Shown: piece by piece, positions 26,141 to 34,733 of the stretch
Numbering within the stretch: position 1 is the first letter of the stretch
Layout of the letters: the number at the start of each line of letters is the position of its first letter
Source: Alkaliphilus transvaalensis ATCC 700919
GTDB lineage: Bacteria > Bacillota > Clostridia > Peptostreptococcales > Natronincolaceae
Assembly (NCBI RefSeq): GCF_000621485.1
Contig: NZ_JHYF01000003.1
Location: 248,001-312,000 of the forward strand
Reading direction: 5' to 3'
DNA: 64,000 nucleotides
Program-made: the position numbers and the translations under genes
Notes under the pieces: model-generated
Seen by the model: only the letters and a program-made list of their open reading frames with translations
What the model was told of the DNA's origin: nothing
The model's database searches: none

Positions 26141-27931
26141 ATGGAATTAATGAGATCCCACGTGTTAGTATGTGGAGGAACAGGTTGTACATCTTCTGGA
26201 TGTCAAAAAATAATTAATAAGTTAGATGAACAGTTAGAAAAGCATGAAATGAAAAAAGAAATACAAGTAGTAAAGACTGGATGTTTTGGTCTTTGTGAAG
26301 CTGGTCCCATCGTAATTGTTTATCCAGAGGGTTCCTTCTACAGTCGAGTTGAAGAGAAGGACGTTGAAAAAATCGTTGAAGAACATTTATTAAAGGGAAG
26401 AATCGTCAAAGACTTATTATATAAAGATGCGATTGTAGAAGACCAAATTAAATCGGTAGACGAAGTAGACTTCTACAAAAAACAACACAGGGTTGCTTTA
26501 AGAAACTGTGGTGTTATTAACCCAGAATCAATTGAAGAATATATTGCCTTTGATGGATATAAGGCTCTAGGAAAAGTACTAACTGAAATGAAGCCTCAAG
26601 ATGTTATTGATGAAATTAAAAAGTCAGGACTAAGGGGTCGTGGAGGTGGAGGATTCCCTTCAGGACTTAAGTGGGAATTTACAGCAAAGGCAGAGGGAGA
26701 CCAAAAATATGTTGCCTGTAATGCCGACGAAGGTGACCCAGGTGCCTTCATGGATCGTTCGGTGCTAGAGGGCGACCCCCACGCAATTATTGAAGCTATG
26801 GCTATAGCTGGTTATGCAGTTGGAGCAGACATGGGTTATGTATACATTAGAGCTGAGTATCCAATTGCTGTAGATCGATTAGATATTGCAATTAAAGAAG
26901 CAAGAAGAGTTGGTTTACTAGGTAAGAACATCTTTGGAACAGACTTTAATTTTGATATGGAAATTAGATTAGGTGCGGGAGCCTTCGTTTGTGGAGAAGA
27001 AACAGCTTTAATTAACTCAATAGAAGGTAAACGTGGGATGCCTAGACCAAGACCACCATTCCCAGCTGTAAAAGGAATTTGGGATAAGCCAACCCTATTA
27101 AATAACGTAGAAACCTATGCCAACGTACCACAAATTATTTTAAATGGTGCAGAATGGTTTGCAAATATAGGAACAGAAAAATCAAAAGGAACTAAGGTTT
27201 TTGCCCTAGGTGGAAAAATCAACAATACGGGATTAGTTGAAATTGCAATGGGAACTACCTTAAGAGAAGTAATTTATGATATCGGTGGAGGTATTCCAAA
27301 TGGTAAGGCCTTTAAAGCTGTACAAACAGGAGGACCATCTGGTGGATGTATTCCAGGCGACTACCTTGATACACCAATTGACTATGATAATTTAATTGCA
27401 TTAGGATCTATGATGGGTTCTGGTGGAATGATTGTTATGGACGAAGAGAATTGTATGGTGGATATTGCAAGATTCTTCTTAGACTTTACGGTTGAAGAAT
27501 CCTGTGGAAAATGCCCACCTTGTAGAATTGGTACAAAACGTATGCTAGAAATTCTAGATCGAATTACTGAAGGTAAAGGTGAACTAGAAGATATCGAAAA
27601 ACTTGAGCGTTTGGCAGAAAACATTAAGGTATCTTCATTATGTGGTTTAGGTCAAACGGCTCCAAATCCAGTTATATCAACTTTAAAATATTTCAGAGAA
27701 GAATTTGAAGCCCATATACGTGAAAAGAAGTGTCCAGCTGGGGTGTGTCAATCTCTATTAAGCATCACAATTGATGAAAGCTGTAAGGGATGCGGTATCT
27801 GTAAGAAGGCATGTCCTGTCGATGCAATCGTTGGAGAGAAGAAGTTACTTCATCAAATCGACCAAGATAAGTGTATTAAATGTGGTGTTTGTATTGATAA
27901 GTGTCCTTTTAAATCTATTGCTAAAAGATAG
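26141..27931 (+). CDS. hydB: Bifurcating hydrogenase NuoF-like subunit HydB
   Basis: This 596-residue flavoprotein is the NAD(H) site and proposed bifurcation centre of the complex. Order: an N-terminal thioredoxin-like [2Fe-2S] domain (CGGTGCTSSGC, KTGCFGLCEAGP; 1-95); the NuoF NADH/FMN domain (GLRGRGGGGFPSGLKW, CNADEGDPGAFMDR, GAGAYVCGEE-type motif seen as GAGAFVCGEETAL); the [4Fe-4S] site CGKCPPCRIGTKRM; and two C-terminal ferredoxin motifs CKGCGICKKACP and CIKCGVCIDKCP. An AAGGGGG site precedes the ATG. Confidence 0.95.
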   Translation: MELMRSHVLVCGGTGCTSSGCQKIINKLDEQLEKHEMKKEIQVVKTGCFGLCEAGPIVIVYPEGSFYSRVEEKDVEKIVEEHLLKGRIVKDLLYKDAIVEDQIKSVDEVDFYKKQHRVALRNCGVINPESIEEYIAFDGYKALGKVLTEMKPQDVIDEIKKSGLRGRGGGGFPSGLKWEFTAKAEGDQKYVACNADEGDPGAFMDRSVLEGDPHAIIEAMAIAGYAVGADMGYVYIRAEYPIAVDRLDIAIKEARRVGLLGKNIFGTDFNFDMEIRLGAGAFVCGEETALINSIEGKRGMPRPRPPFPAVKGIWDKPTLLNNVETYANVPQIILNGAEWFANIGTEKSKGTKVFALGGKINNTGLVEIAMGTTLREVIYDIGGGIPNGKAFKAVQTGGPSGGCIPGDYLDTPIDYDNLIALGSMMGSGGMIVMDEENCMVDIARFFLDFTVEESCGKCPPCRIGTKRMLEILDRITEGKGELEDIEKLERLAENIKVSSLCGLGQTAPNPVISTLKYFREEFEAHIREKKCPAGVCQSLLSITIDESCKGCGICKKACPVDAIVGEKKLLHQIDQDKCIKCGVCIDKCPFKSIAKR

Positions 27932-27971
27932 GTAAAAAGGGTTTCATCTCAAATTGAAAGGAGTGCTTCAT

Positions 27972-29762
27972 TTGGAAAAAATTACTTTAACCATAGATCA
28001 AATACAAGTAGAAGTTCCCAAAGGTACTACAGTTCTTGAAGCGGCTAGAGTAGCAGGAGTGGATATACCAAGTCTTTGCTATCTTAAGGATATAAATGCA
28101 ATTGGTGCCTGTAGGGTTTGTTTAGTAGAGGTAGAGGGAAGTAGAGGTCTTCAAGCTTCTTGTGTGTTCCCTGTAGCAGAAGGAATGGTTGTTAAAACCA
28201 ATACTAAAAAACTAAGAGATGCAAGAAAATCGACAGTAGAGTTAATCCTATCAAATCATAATAGAGAATGTTTAACTTGTTCAAGAAATAAAAATTGTGA
28301 GCTTCAAAGTTTAGCAGAAGAAATGAATATTACTGAAATTCCCTTCGAAGGAGATAAGTCTGAAACAACAATAGATGCTTTTTCTACTTCAATCGTGAGG
28401 GACTCAAGTAAATGTATCCTATGTGGCAGATGCGTTAATGTATGTAAAAATCAACAGGAAATTGGAATATTAGATTTTACAAATAGAGGGTTTGAAACCC
28501 AAGTATCCCCAGCCTTTAATATGAGTATGGACCAAGCTCCATGTATCTACTGTGGTCAGTGTATTGTAGCCTGTCCAGTGGCAGCCTTAAAGGAAAAGGA
28601 AGATATTGATAGAGTTTGGGATGCAATTGAAGATCCAGATCTTCATGTAGTGGTTCAAACAGCACCTGCAGTTAGAGCAGCTTTAGGAGAAGAGTTTGGA
28701 TTACCAATTGGATCAAGAGTTACAGGCAAAATGGTATCTGCCCTTAAGCGACTTGGTTTTAGCAAAGTATTTGATACAAACTATGCGGCAGACTTAACTA
28801 TTATGGAAGAAGGTCATGAATTATTGCACCGTCTTCAAAACAAAGGAACTCTACCAATGATCACTTCCTGTTCGCCAGGTTGGGTAAGATATTGTGAGTT
28901 TAATTATCCAGAGTTTTTACCAAATCTTTCAACCTGTAAGTCTCCCCATCAAATGTTGGGAGCAATTGTAAAAAGCTATTATGCAGAAAAAAATAATGTA
29001 GATCCTAAAAAAATCTTTATGGTTTCTATTATGCCTTGTACATCTAAAAAGTCAGAAGTTGCCCGTCCAGAACTAGAAGTTAATGGATTAAGAGATGTCG
29101 ATGCAGTATTAACCACAAGAGAATTGGCAAAAATGATAAAACAGGCAAGAATAGACTTCTTAAAGTTAGAGGATGCTGATTTTGATTCAGCTTTAGGCAC
29201 CTATACAGGAGCAGGGGTAATCTTCGGTGCAACTGGTGGAGTTATGGAGGCAGCCCTAAGAACTGTAGCTGATGTGTTAGAAGGAAAAGATTTAGAGCAA
29301 TTTGAGTATAACAACATTAGAGGTGTTGAAGGGATTAAGGAAGCGGAAGTAACCCTTGGAGGAAACACCATTAGAATTGCCATTGCCCACGGAACTGCTC
29401 AAGCGGCGAAACTTCTAGAAATGGTTAAGAATGGTGAAAGAGAATACCACTTCATCGAAATGATGGGTTGTAGTGGTGGATGTGTAGCTGGTGGAGGGCA
29501 ACCCCATGTAACGGCTAAACAAAGAATGGAATATGACATCAGAATAGAGCGGGCAAAAGCTCTTTACGAAGAAGATACGAAAATGGAATTTAGAAAGTCC
29601 CATAAAAATCCATTAATTAAAGAACTATATGACACTTATTTAGGAAAACCAAATGGACATAAAGCCCATGAGCTACTTCACACCCATTATGTGGAGAGGG
29701 AGCAATATCCAACTTCTAAGGAAGACTCAGTTGTAGTTGAAGAACAACATAAAATTTCATAA
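27972..29762 (+). CDS. hydA: [FeFe]-hydrogenase catalytic subunit HydA
   Basis: This subunit makes or oxidises H2 at the H-cluster. TTG at 27972 is chosen as start because AAAGGAGTG ends 6 bp before it, giving 596 residues. Domains: a plant-type [2Fe-2S] site (C36, C47, C50, C64), the NuoG-like His-Cys3 [4Fe-4S] site (H96, C100, C103, C109), two [4Fe-4S] sites (CILCGRCVNVC, CIYCGQCIVACP) and the H domain with TSCSPGW, MPCTSKKSE and the GCSGGCVAGGGQ motif. All H-cluster Cys are present. With HydBCD it couples NADH and ferredoxin to H2. Terminators lie downstream. Confidence 0.95.
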   Translation: MEKITLTIDQIQVEVPKGTTVLEAARVAGVDIPSLCYLKDINAIGACRVCLVEVEGSRGLQASCVFPVAEGMVVKTNTKKLRDARKSTVELILSNHNRECLTCSRNKNCELQSLAEEMNITEIPFEGDKSETTIDAFSTSIVRDSSKCILCGRCVNVCKNQQEIGILDFTNRGFETQVSPAFNMSMDQAPCIYCGQCIVACPVAALKEKEDIDRVWDAIEDPDLHVVVQTAPAVRAALGEEFGLPIGSRVTGKMVSALKRLGFSKVFDTNYAADLTIMEEGHELLHRLQNKGTLPMITSCSPGWVRYCEFNYPEFLPNLSTCKSPHQMLGAIVKSYYAEKNNVDPKKIFMVSIMPCTSKKSEVARPELEVNGLRDVDAVLTTRELAKMIKQARIDFLKLEDADFDSALGTYTGAGVIFGATGGVMEAALRTVADVLEGKDLEQFEYNNIRGVEGIKEAEVTLGGNTIRIAIAHGTAQAAKLLEMVKNGEREYHFIEMMGCSGGCVAGGGQPHVTAKQRMEYDIRIERAKALYEEDTKMEFRKSHKNPLIKELYDTYLGKPNGHKAHELLHTHYVEREQYPTSKEDSVVVEEQHKIS

Positions 29763-29890
29763 GGTTAAACAAGATCGAAATGAAATCTAACCAAGGAACC
29801 TTTTCCTTGGAAGGAGAAAATGATCGGTAATTTCCCTAAAGGCAAGGATTTAATCTGAGCAAAAGGCGAAGAAGGTTTAATGATAAAATA

Positions 29891-29926
29891 AAAAACTTTC
29901 CTATCCTTTTAGGAAAGTTTTTTTGA
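29891..29926 (+). terminator. Intrinsic terminator of hydCDBA
   Basis: AAACTTTCCT (29893-29902) and AGGAAAGTTT (29911-29920) form a perfect 10-bp stem followed by a T-run. Confidence 0.9.
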
Positions 29927-30001
29927 TGTTTTTTAACTATTTGCCATGAATATTAAGTAAAGTAGATTCCATTGGCATTAGCACAAATGTAGATTTAGCG
30001 A

Positions 30002-30049
30002 TTAATTTTCTTTAGGTAATTTAATTTTCTTTAGATAATTTAGTTTTCC
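30002..30049. repeat. Tandem 19-bp repeat upstream of hydrogenase maturation operon
   Basis: TTAATTTTCTTTAGGTAAT (30002-30020) is followed directly by a second copy differing at one base (30021-30039) and a partial third (30040-30049). It lies 45 bp before the TM1266-like regulator gene and could be an operator array. Confidence 0.6.
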
Positions 30050-30093
30050 TTATCAAGATAGTAAAAAAAGAAGGTCTATTTGGAGGGTGGAAA

Positions 30094-30339
30094 ATGGAAA
30101 AGAGAATTGGTGTGGTGGCCATTATTGTAGAAGATAAAAAGGTAATTGATGATGTAAATAAGCTTCTAAGTAATTTTGCTGAAAGTATTGTTGGAAGGAT
30201 GGGAGTCCCCTATAAGGAAAAACAAGTAAGTATTATTTCCTTGATCGTAGATGGAACAACAGATGAAATTGGAGCTTTAACAGGAAAACTTGGCAGATTA
30301 GAGGGCGTAACAGTGAAAAGTGCCCTAACTAAAAAATAA
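30094..30339 (+). CDS. TM1266-type iron-only hydrogenase system regulator
   Basis: The 81-residue ferredoxin-fold, ACT/NikR-C-like protein is found almost only beside [FeFe]-hydrogenase maturation genes; the pattern MEKRIGVVAIIVED, SIVGRMGVPY and SIISLIVDGTTDEIGALTGKLGRL is characteristic. A regulatory role is assigned in databases on context; the ligand is unknown. It lacks a DNA-binding domain, so it would act through ligand sensing or a partner. A GGAGGGTGG site precedes the ATG. It is the first gene of the operon with hydG, hydE and hydF. Confidence 0.88.
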   Translation: MEKRIGVVAIIVEDKKVIDDVNKLLSNFAESIVGRMGVPYKEKQVSIISLIVDGTTDEIGALTGKLGRLEGVTVKSALTKK

Positions 30340-30367
30340 GACCGAAGAATCTAAGGAGGTAAAAGCT

Positions 30368-31741
30368 ATGAATACCCATGAGATCATCAATGAAGGTAAA
30401 ATACATCAATTAATAAAAGAAGGGAGTACTTCCACAAAGGAAGAAGTTCTAGCAATAATTGAAAAGGCAAAGGAAGGCCATGGTCTAAACCTTAAGGAAG
30501 CAGCTTCGTTGTTAATGGTGGAGGATCCAGAAATATTAAATTCATTGATGGAGGCAGCCCAATTTGTGAAGGAAAAAATCTATGGAAAGCGGGTAGTTAT
30601 TTTTACACCCCTTTATACCAGCAACGAATGTACAAATAACTGCCTATATTGTGGGTTTAGAGTAGCTAATAAACATCTCCACAGAAAAACCTTAACCACA
30701 AAAGAAATTGTTGATGAAGCTAAGGTAATTGTAGAACAGGGGCATAAGAGACTATTGTTAGTGTGCGGAGAAGATCCTAAAAAGACCTCAATTAACCATA
30801 TTACAGAAGCTTTAGAGGCCATCTATAAAGAGACGGATATTAGAAGAATAAATGTTAATGCTGCCCCAATGGAGGTTGAAGACTTTAAGAAGTTAAAGGA
30901 AGTAGGGATTGGAACCTATCAAATTTTCCAAGAAACCTATCATCGAGAAACCTACGGAAAAATGCACCCATCTGGAAGTAAGAAGGATTATGACTACCGT
31001 TTGACTGCCATAGAAAGGGCTATGGAGGCAGGGATAGACGACTTCGGTATTGGCGTTTTACTAGGCTTATATGACTATCGTTTTGATGTATTGGCCACCC
31101 TAATGCATTCACAATATATGGATGATAAATATCATGTAGGTCCCCATACTATATCTGTACCGAGATTAAGACCTGCCAACGATTCAGCCATTAAGGAAGT
31201 ACCCTATGAAGTAAAGGATGAAGATTTTAAAAAGGTTGTGGCAGTTTATCGATTAACCCTACCCTACACTGGCATTATTTTATCCACCAGAGAGTCAGTA
31301 GAATTAAGAGATGCCCTATTAAGCTTAGGAGTTTCTCAGATGTCGGCTGGGTCTAAAACTAACCCAGGAGGATATGGAGAAGAAGACAAAGAAGCAACGC
31401 AATTTGAAACTAGTGATGAAAGAAAATTAGATGAAATATTACAGGTGATTTGCCAACAGGGATATCTCCCCAGCTTTTGTACAGCCTGTTATCGTGCAAA
31501 CCGAACAGGGGAAGCCTTTATGAATTTAGCAAAAGAGGCAGAAATTCATGAGTTTTGTCAGTCCAACGCCATCCTTACCTTTAAAGAACACTTGTTAGAC
31601 TATGGAAGTGACACGACTAATGAACAGGGAAATGTTTTAATTGAAAAGGCCCTAAAAGAAATTGAAAATGATCGACTATACGAAATTACCCTTCAAAGAT
31701 TAAAGGAAATTGAAGAAGGTAAACGGGATCTTTTCTTTTAG
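30368..31741 (+). CDS. hydG: [FeFe]-hydrogenase maturase HydG (tyrosine lyase)
   Basis: This radical SAM enzyme cleaves tyrosine to supply CO and CN- as an Fe(CO)2CN-cysteine synthon for the H-cluster. At 457 residues it has the usual length. The SAM cluster is CTNNCLYC (C88, C92, C95). The C-terminal auxiliary cluster motif is CTACYRANRTG, near residue 377. AAGGAGG lies before the ATG. It is 28 bp after the small regulator gene and 23 bp before hydE. Confidence 0.96.
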   Translation: MNTHEIINEGKIHQLIKEGSTSTKEEVLAIIEKAKEGHGLNLKEAASLLMVEDPEILNSLMEAAQFVKEKIYGKRVVIFTPLYTSNECTNNCLYCGFRVANKHLHRKTLTTKEIVDEAKVIVEQGHKRLLLVCGEDPKKTSINHITEALEAIYKETDIRRINVNAAPMEVEDFKKLKEVGIGTYQIFQETYHRETYGKMHPSGSKKDYDYRLTAIERAMEAGIDDFGIGVLLGLYDYRFDVLATLMHSQYMDDKYHVGPHTISVPRLRPANDSAIKEVPYEVKDEDFKKVVAVYRLTLPYTGIILSTRESVELRDALLSLGVSQMSAGSKTNPGGYGEEDKEATQFETSDERKLDEILQVICQQGYLPSFCTACYRANRTGEAFMNLAKEAEIHEFCQSNAILTFKEHLLDYGSDTTNEQGNVLIEKALKEIENDRLYEITLQRLKEIEEGKRDLFF

Positions 31742-31764
31742 AAAAACAGATGGAGGAGATAGAT

Positions 31765-33066
31765 ATGAGTAATCAGCAATATATCATTATATGCTATTCT
31801 ACAAGTCAAATGCTAAGGGCAGACAGCCTTTTAAAGGCTTTAAATGTTACAACAGATTTAATTCCAACCCCCAGTGAATATGGCTCCATCTGTAGTACGG
31901 CAATCGCAATTTCCCATAAGGATAAGGAAATAGCAGAAAAAATTTTAATGGATCATAACTTTGCAGTAAAGGGAATCTTTCCCCATGAAATTCGAAAACT
32001 AAGTGGATTGATGGAGAGTTTAAAAAATACAGTTATTTCTCAACCCTTCAAGGACATTATGAAAAAGGTTGAAACCGGTGAGACTTTATCAAAGGAAGAA
32101 ATCACCTACCTTCTAAAGGTGGAAGGCAGTGAGAAGAAAGTATTATTCGAAACAGCAGACAGAATGAGGAAGGAAATTGTTGGGGATGTAGTAGAGGTAC
32201 GGGCAGCTATCGAATTTTCAAACTACTGTAATAAGAGCTGTCATTATTGTGGCATACGAAATGGTTGCTCTGTACCCAATCGATATCGTATGACAGAGGA
32301 TGAAATTATGGAGGCAGTCCATCAACTCCACAAAACAGGTATTAAAACAGTGGTGCTTCAGTCGGGAGAAGATGATTACTACACCGTCGATCTATTAATT
32401 CAACTGATAAAAAGAATTAAAAGGGAAACAAAGATGGGAATTACCTTAAGTGTTGGGGAGAGAAGCTATGAAGAATACGCAGCTTTAAAGAAGGCTGGAG
32501 CCAACAATTATCTTCTTAAAATTGAAACTACCAACCCAGAAATATTTCAATTTATTCATCCCGATGATGACCTACAAGTAAGGAAGCAATGTGCCCAATG
32601 GTTAAAGGAGTTAGGTTATGTAAACGCTTCTGGTAATATGATTGGACTACCAGGCCAAAGACCAGAGGATATTGCAGAAGATATTTTATTCTTTAAAGAA
32701 ATGGGAATCCATATGATTGGCATAGGTCCCTTTATACCAGCCAAAGGTACGCCTTTTGAAAAGTACCCCCAAGGTAGTGTGGAAATGACCTTAAAGGCTG
32801 TGGCGGTAACCCGTCTCGTTTGTAAAAATGTATTTATTCCTGCAACAACAGCCCTTGCATCAATTGATCCTGATGGACAACGAAAGGCCCTTCAGGCAGG
32901 GGCCAATAGTTTAATGCTAATTTCCACCCCACCAAAGTATCGGTTAAATTATCAAATCTATAGCAATAAAAATATGATCGATTTAGATTCTGCAATAGAA
33001 GCAATAAAGGAAGCGGGCAGAAGACTGCCAAAATACCTAGTTCTTAATGAGGAGGTATCGGTATGA
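31765..33066 (+). CDS. hydE: HydE maturase with N-terminal DUF3343-like domain
   Basis: This is the radical SAM maturase acting on the HydG product to build the H-cluster diiron unit. The start MSNQQYIII is chosen because GGAGGAG lies 6 bp before it; an ATG 15 bp upstream is part of that site. The 433-residue protein is longer than ordinary HydE (about 350). Residues 1-80 resemble DUF3343 (YSTSQMLRADSLLKAL, TPSEYGSICSTAIAI with Cys43 where that family has its conserved Cys). HydE follows, with CNKSCHYC (C155, C159, C162). DUF3343 proteins are proposed Se/S carriers; a sulfur-handling role here is speculation. Confidence 0.92.
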   Translation: MSNQQYIIICYSTSQMLRADSLLKALNVTTDLIPTPSEYGSICSTAIAISHKDKEIAEKILMDHNFAVKGIFPHEIRKLSGLMESLKNTVISQPFKDIMKKVETGETLSKEEITYLLKVEGSEKKVLFETADRMRKEIVGDVVEVRAAIEFSNYCNKSCHYCGIRNGCSVPNRYRMTEDEIMEAVHQLHKTGIKTVVLQSGEDDYYTVDLLIQLIKRIKRETKMGITLSVGERSYEEYAALKKAGANNYLLKIETTNPEIFQFIHPDDDLQVRKQCAQWLKELGYVNASGNMIGLPGQRPEDIAEDILFFKEMGIHMIGIGPFIPAKGTPFEKYPQGSVEMTLKAVAVTRLVCKNVFIPATTALASIDPDGQRKALQAGANSLMLISTPPKYRLNYQIYSNKNMIDLDSAIEAIKEAGRRLPKYLVLNEEVSV

Positions 33067-34274
33067 ATCAAACCCCCAGAGGTAATAGATTACACATAGC
33101 CCTATTTGGAAGAAGAAATGTAGGGAAATCTAGCTTAATTAATGCCCTAACCAATCAGGATATAGCCCTCGTATCAGACTTAGCAGGGACAACTACTGAC
33201 CCTGTCTATAAGGCAATGGAGATTTTACCCATTGGGCCAGTACTAATTATTGATACAGCAGGGATTGACGATGTTGGTATGATCGGTGAGCTAAGAATTG
33301 AAAAAACAAAAGAGGTTTTAAATAAAACCGATCTAGCCCTAATCGTAACCACAAAGGAGTATGGGATCGGCAGCTATGAAAAAGAAATTATAGAGACCAT
33401 AAAAGAAAAAAACATTCCCATTGTTGTAGTAGAAAATAAATCTGATATACAGGAAGCTACAACAGAAAAGAGAAGAGAAAAGGAAAATCAAAACTATCCT
33501 TTTGTAGAGGTTAGTGCAAAAAATGGGGAAGGAATCGATAGACTTAAAGAGAAAATTATTGAGACCGCCCCTAAGGAAGTTGAAATTTCCCTAATGGATG
33601 GGTTAGTTAAAAAAGGAGATGTTGTTGTTTTAGTAACCCCCATAGATTCTGCCGCCCCAAAAGGGAGAATGATTTTACCACAAGTACAAGCAATTCGAGA
33701 CATTCTTGACCATGATGCCTTTATGGTGGTTTGTAAAGAATCTGAATTAGAAGATGCCTTAGGTAGATTAAGTAGGCCTCCAGACCTTGTAGTAACCGAC
33801 TCTCAAGCCTTTAGTGTGGTATCGAAAATATTACCGAGGGAAATTCCCCTAACCTCCTTTTCCATATTATTTGCAAGGCATAAGGGAGATTTAGAAGAAT
33901 TAGTTAAGGGAGTTAAGGCAATAGAAAATCTGCAAGAAGGGGATGAAGTTTTAATTGCAGAGGGATGTACCCATCATCGACAAGAAGATGATATAGGAAC
34001 TGTAAAGATTCCTAACTGGTTGCAAAGAAGAATTGGTGGGAAATTGAAATTTTCATGGGTGGCAGGTACAAAGTTTGAAGAAGATTTAACGAAATATAAG
34101 TTAATTGTCCACTGTGGTTCCTGTATGCATAATCGTAGAGAAATGTTAAATCGAATTAGTCGAGCTAAGGCAGCAGGTGTTCCTATGGTAAACTACGGAG
34201 TATTAATTGCTGATGTAACAGGAATTTTAGATCGAGCATTAGAACCCTTTAAATTAATAATTAAAGAAATTTAA
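33063..34274 (+). CDS. hydF: [FeFe]-hydrogenase maturation GTPase HydF
   Basis: This is the scaffold GTPase that carries the 2Fe precursor to HydA. The 403 residues have an N-terminal Era-like GTPase domain with G1 GRRNVGKSS (16-24), DTAG and NKSD, a dimerisation region, and the C-terminal cluster motif with Cys and His in EGCTHHRQ and VHCGSCMHNR (CxHx about 45 HCxxC). It overlaps hydE by ATGA, so translation is coupled. A terminator follows. Confidence 0.96.
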   Translation: MNQTPRGNRLHIALFGRRNVGKSSLINALTNQDIALVSDLAGTTTDPVYKAMEILPIGPVLIIDTAGIDDVGMIGELRIEKTKEVLNKTDLALIVTTKEYGIGSYEKEIIETIKEKNIPIVVVENKSDIQEATTEKRREKENQNYPFVEVSAKNGEGIDRLKEKIIETAPKEVEISLMDGLVKKGDVVVLVTPIDSAAPKGRMILPQVQAIRDILDHDAFMVVCKESELEDALGRLSRPPDLVVTDSQAFSVVSKILPREIPLTSFSILFARHKGDLEELVKGVKAIENLQEGDEVLIAEGCTHHRQEDDIGTVKIPNWLQRRIGGKLKFSWVAGTKFEEDLTKYKLIVHCGSCMHNRREMLNRISRAKAAGVPMVNYGVLIADVTGILDRALEPFKLIIKEI

Positions 34275-34278
34275 GTAG

Positions 34279-34318
34279 AAAAGACAATCTGAGTGTAAAA
34301 AGATTGTCTTTTTTTTAT
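34279..34318 (+). terminator. Intrinsic terminator of the maturation operon
   Basis: AAAAGACAATCT (34279-34290) and AGATTGTCTTTT (34301-34312) pair perfectly; the T-run continues. Confidence 0.92.
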
Positions 34319-34415
34319 CAATATTTAAAAGGGAAATAGAAAACTTTTGTATATTATTACTAATAATGGCTTTGAATTAATAAGAATAGTCTAAAGATTA
34401 TTTATATTAATCACA

Positions 34416-34444
34416 TTGAAAAAATAACGAATTTAATATATAAT
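34416..34444 (+). promoter_or_regulatory. Putative promoter of the fdh operon
   Basis: TTGAAA (34416-34421) and TATAAT (34439-34444) are separated by 17 bp. Confidence 0.65.
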
Positions 34445-34530
34445 AAGCTCATAATGTTTAAATGTATTGAAATATAGCCATTATTACAAACTAACAAATT
34501 GGGATATTTCAAAAGGTTCAGTTGACTACG

Positions 34531-34560
34531 TTACTTCTTGATCAGAAGAAGTAAAGTTTT
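34531..34560 (+). terminator. Leader hairpin with T-run, possible attenuator
   Basis: TTACTTCTT (34531-34539) pairs with AAGAAGTAA (34546-34554), followed by AGTTTTTT. It lies about 90 nt after the promoter and 175 nt before the first gene, so it would stop transcription early unless prevented. Confidence 0.5.
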
Positions 34561-34612
34561 TTATGTTAAGACAATGTTTTACCATAACACAGAAAATTAT
34601 AAGAATGGGAAA

Positions 34613-34630
34613 ATGTTAAATATTTAACTA
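34613..34630. promoter_or_regulatory. Rex-like operator in the fdh leader
   Basis: ATGTTAAATATTTAACTA has the core TGTTAAnnnnTTAAC of the Rex consensus. The site is weaker than the one in the hyd leader. A further half-site (GTTAAACAT) follows. Confidence 0.5.
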
Positions 34631-34733
34631 AGTTAAACATGGAAAGGTTTTCAGGTCAGATCGTTTTTAAGATCGGATTAAAGATTATAAATGAAAATAA
34701 AATTGATATCATCATTTTTAAAGGAGGTTCATT

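Larger units (their letters stand above)
29763..30093. other. 331-bp intergenic region after hydA
   Basis: The region contains a small hairpin (CCAAGGA 29791-29797 with TCCTTGG 29804-29810), the hydA terminator (29891-29926) and a tandem 19-bp repeat (30002-30049) before the maturation operon. Confidence 0.6.
34275..34733. other. 459-bp intergenic region and leader of the fdh operon
   Basis: The region contains the hydF terminator (34279-34318), a promoter (34416-34444), a hairpin with T-run inside the leader (34531-34560) and a Rex-like palindrome (34613-34630). The leader is about 285 nt. AGATCG and CGATCT-like repeats near 34657-34678 may add a further small hairpin. Confidence 0.6.

Noticed and set aside
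29820-29858. 12-codon peptide gene after hydA
   Set aside because: It has a ribosome binding site but no conserved neighbour or signal; too short to support as a gene. Kept only as a low-interest observation.
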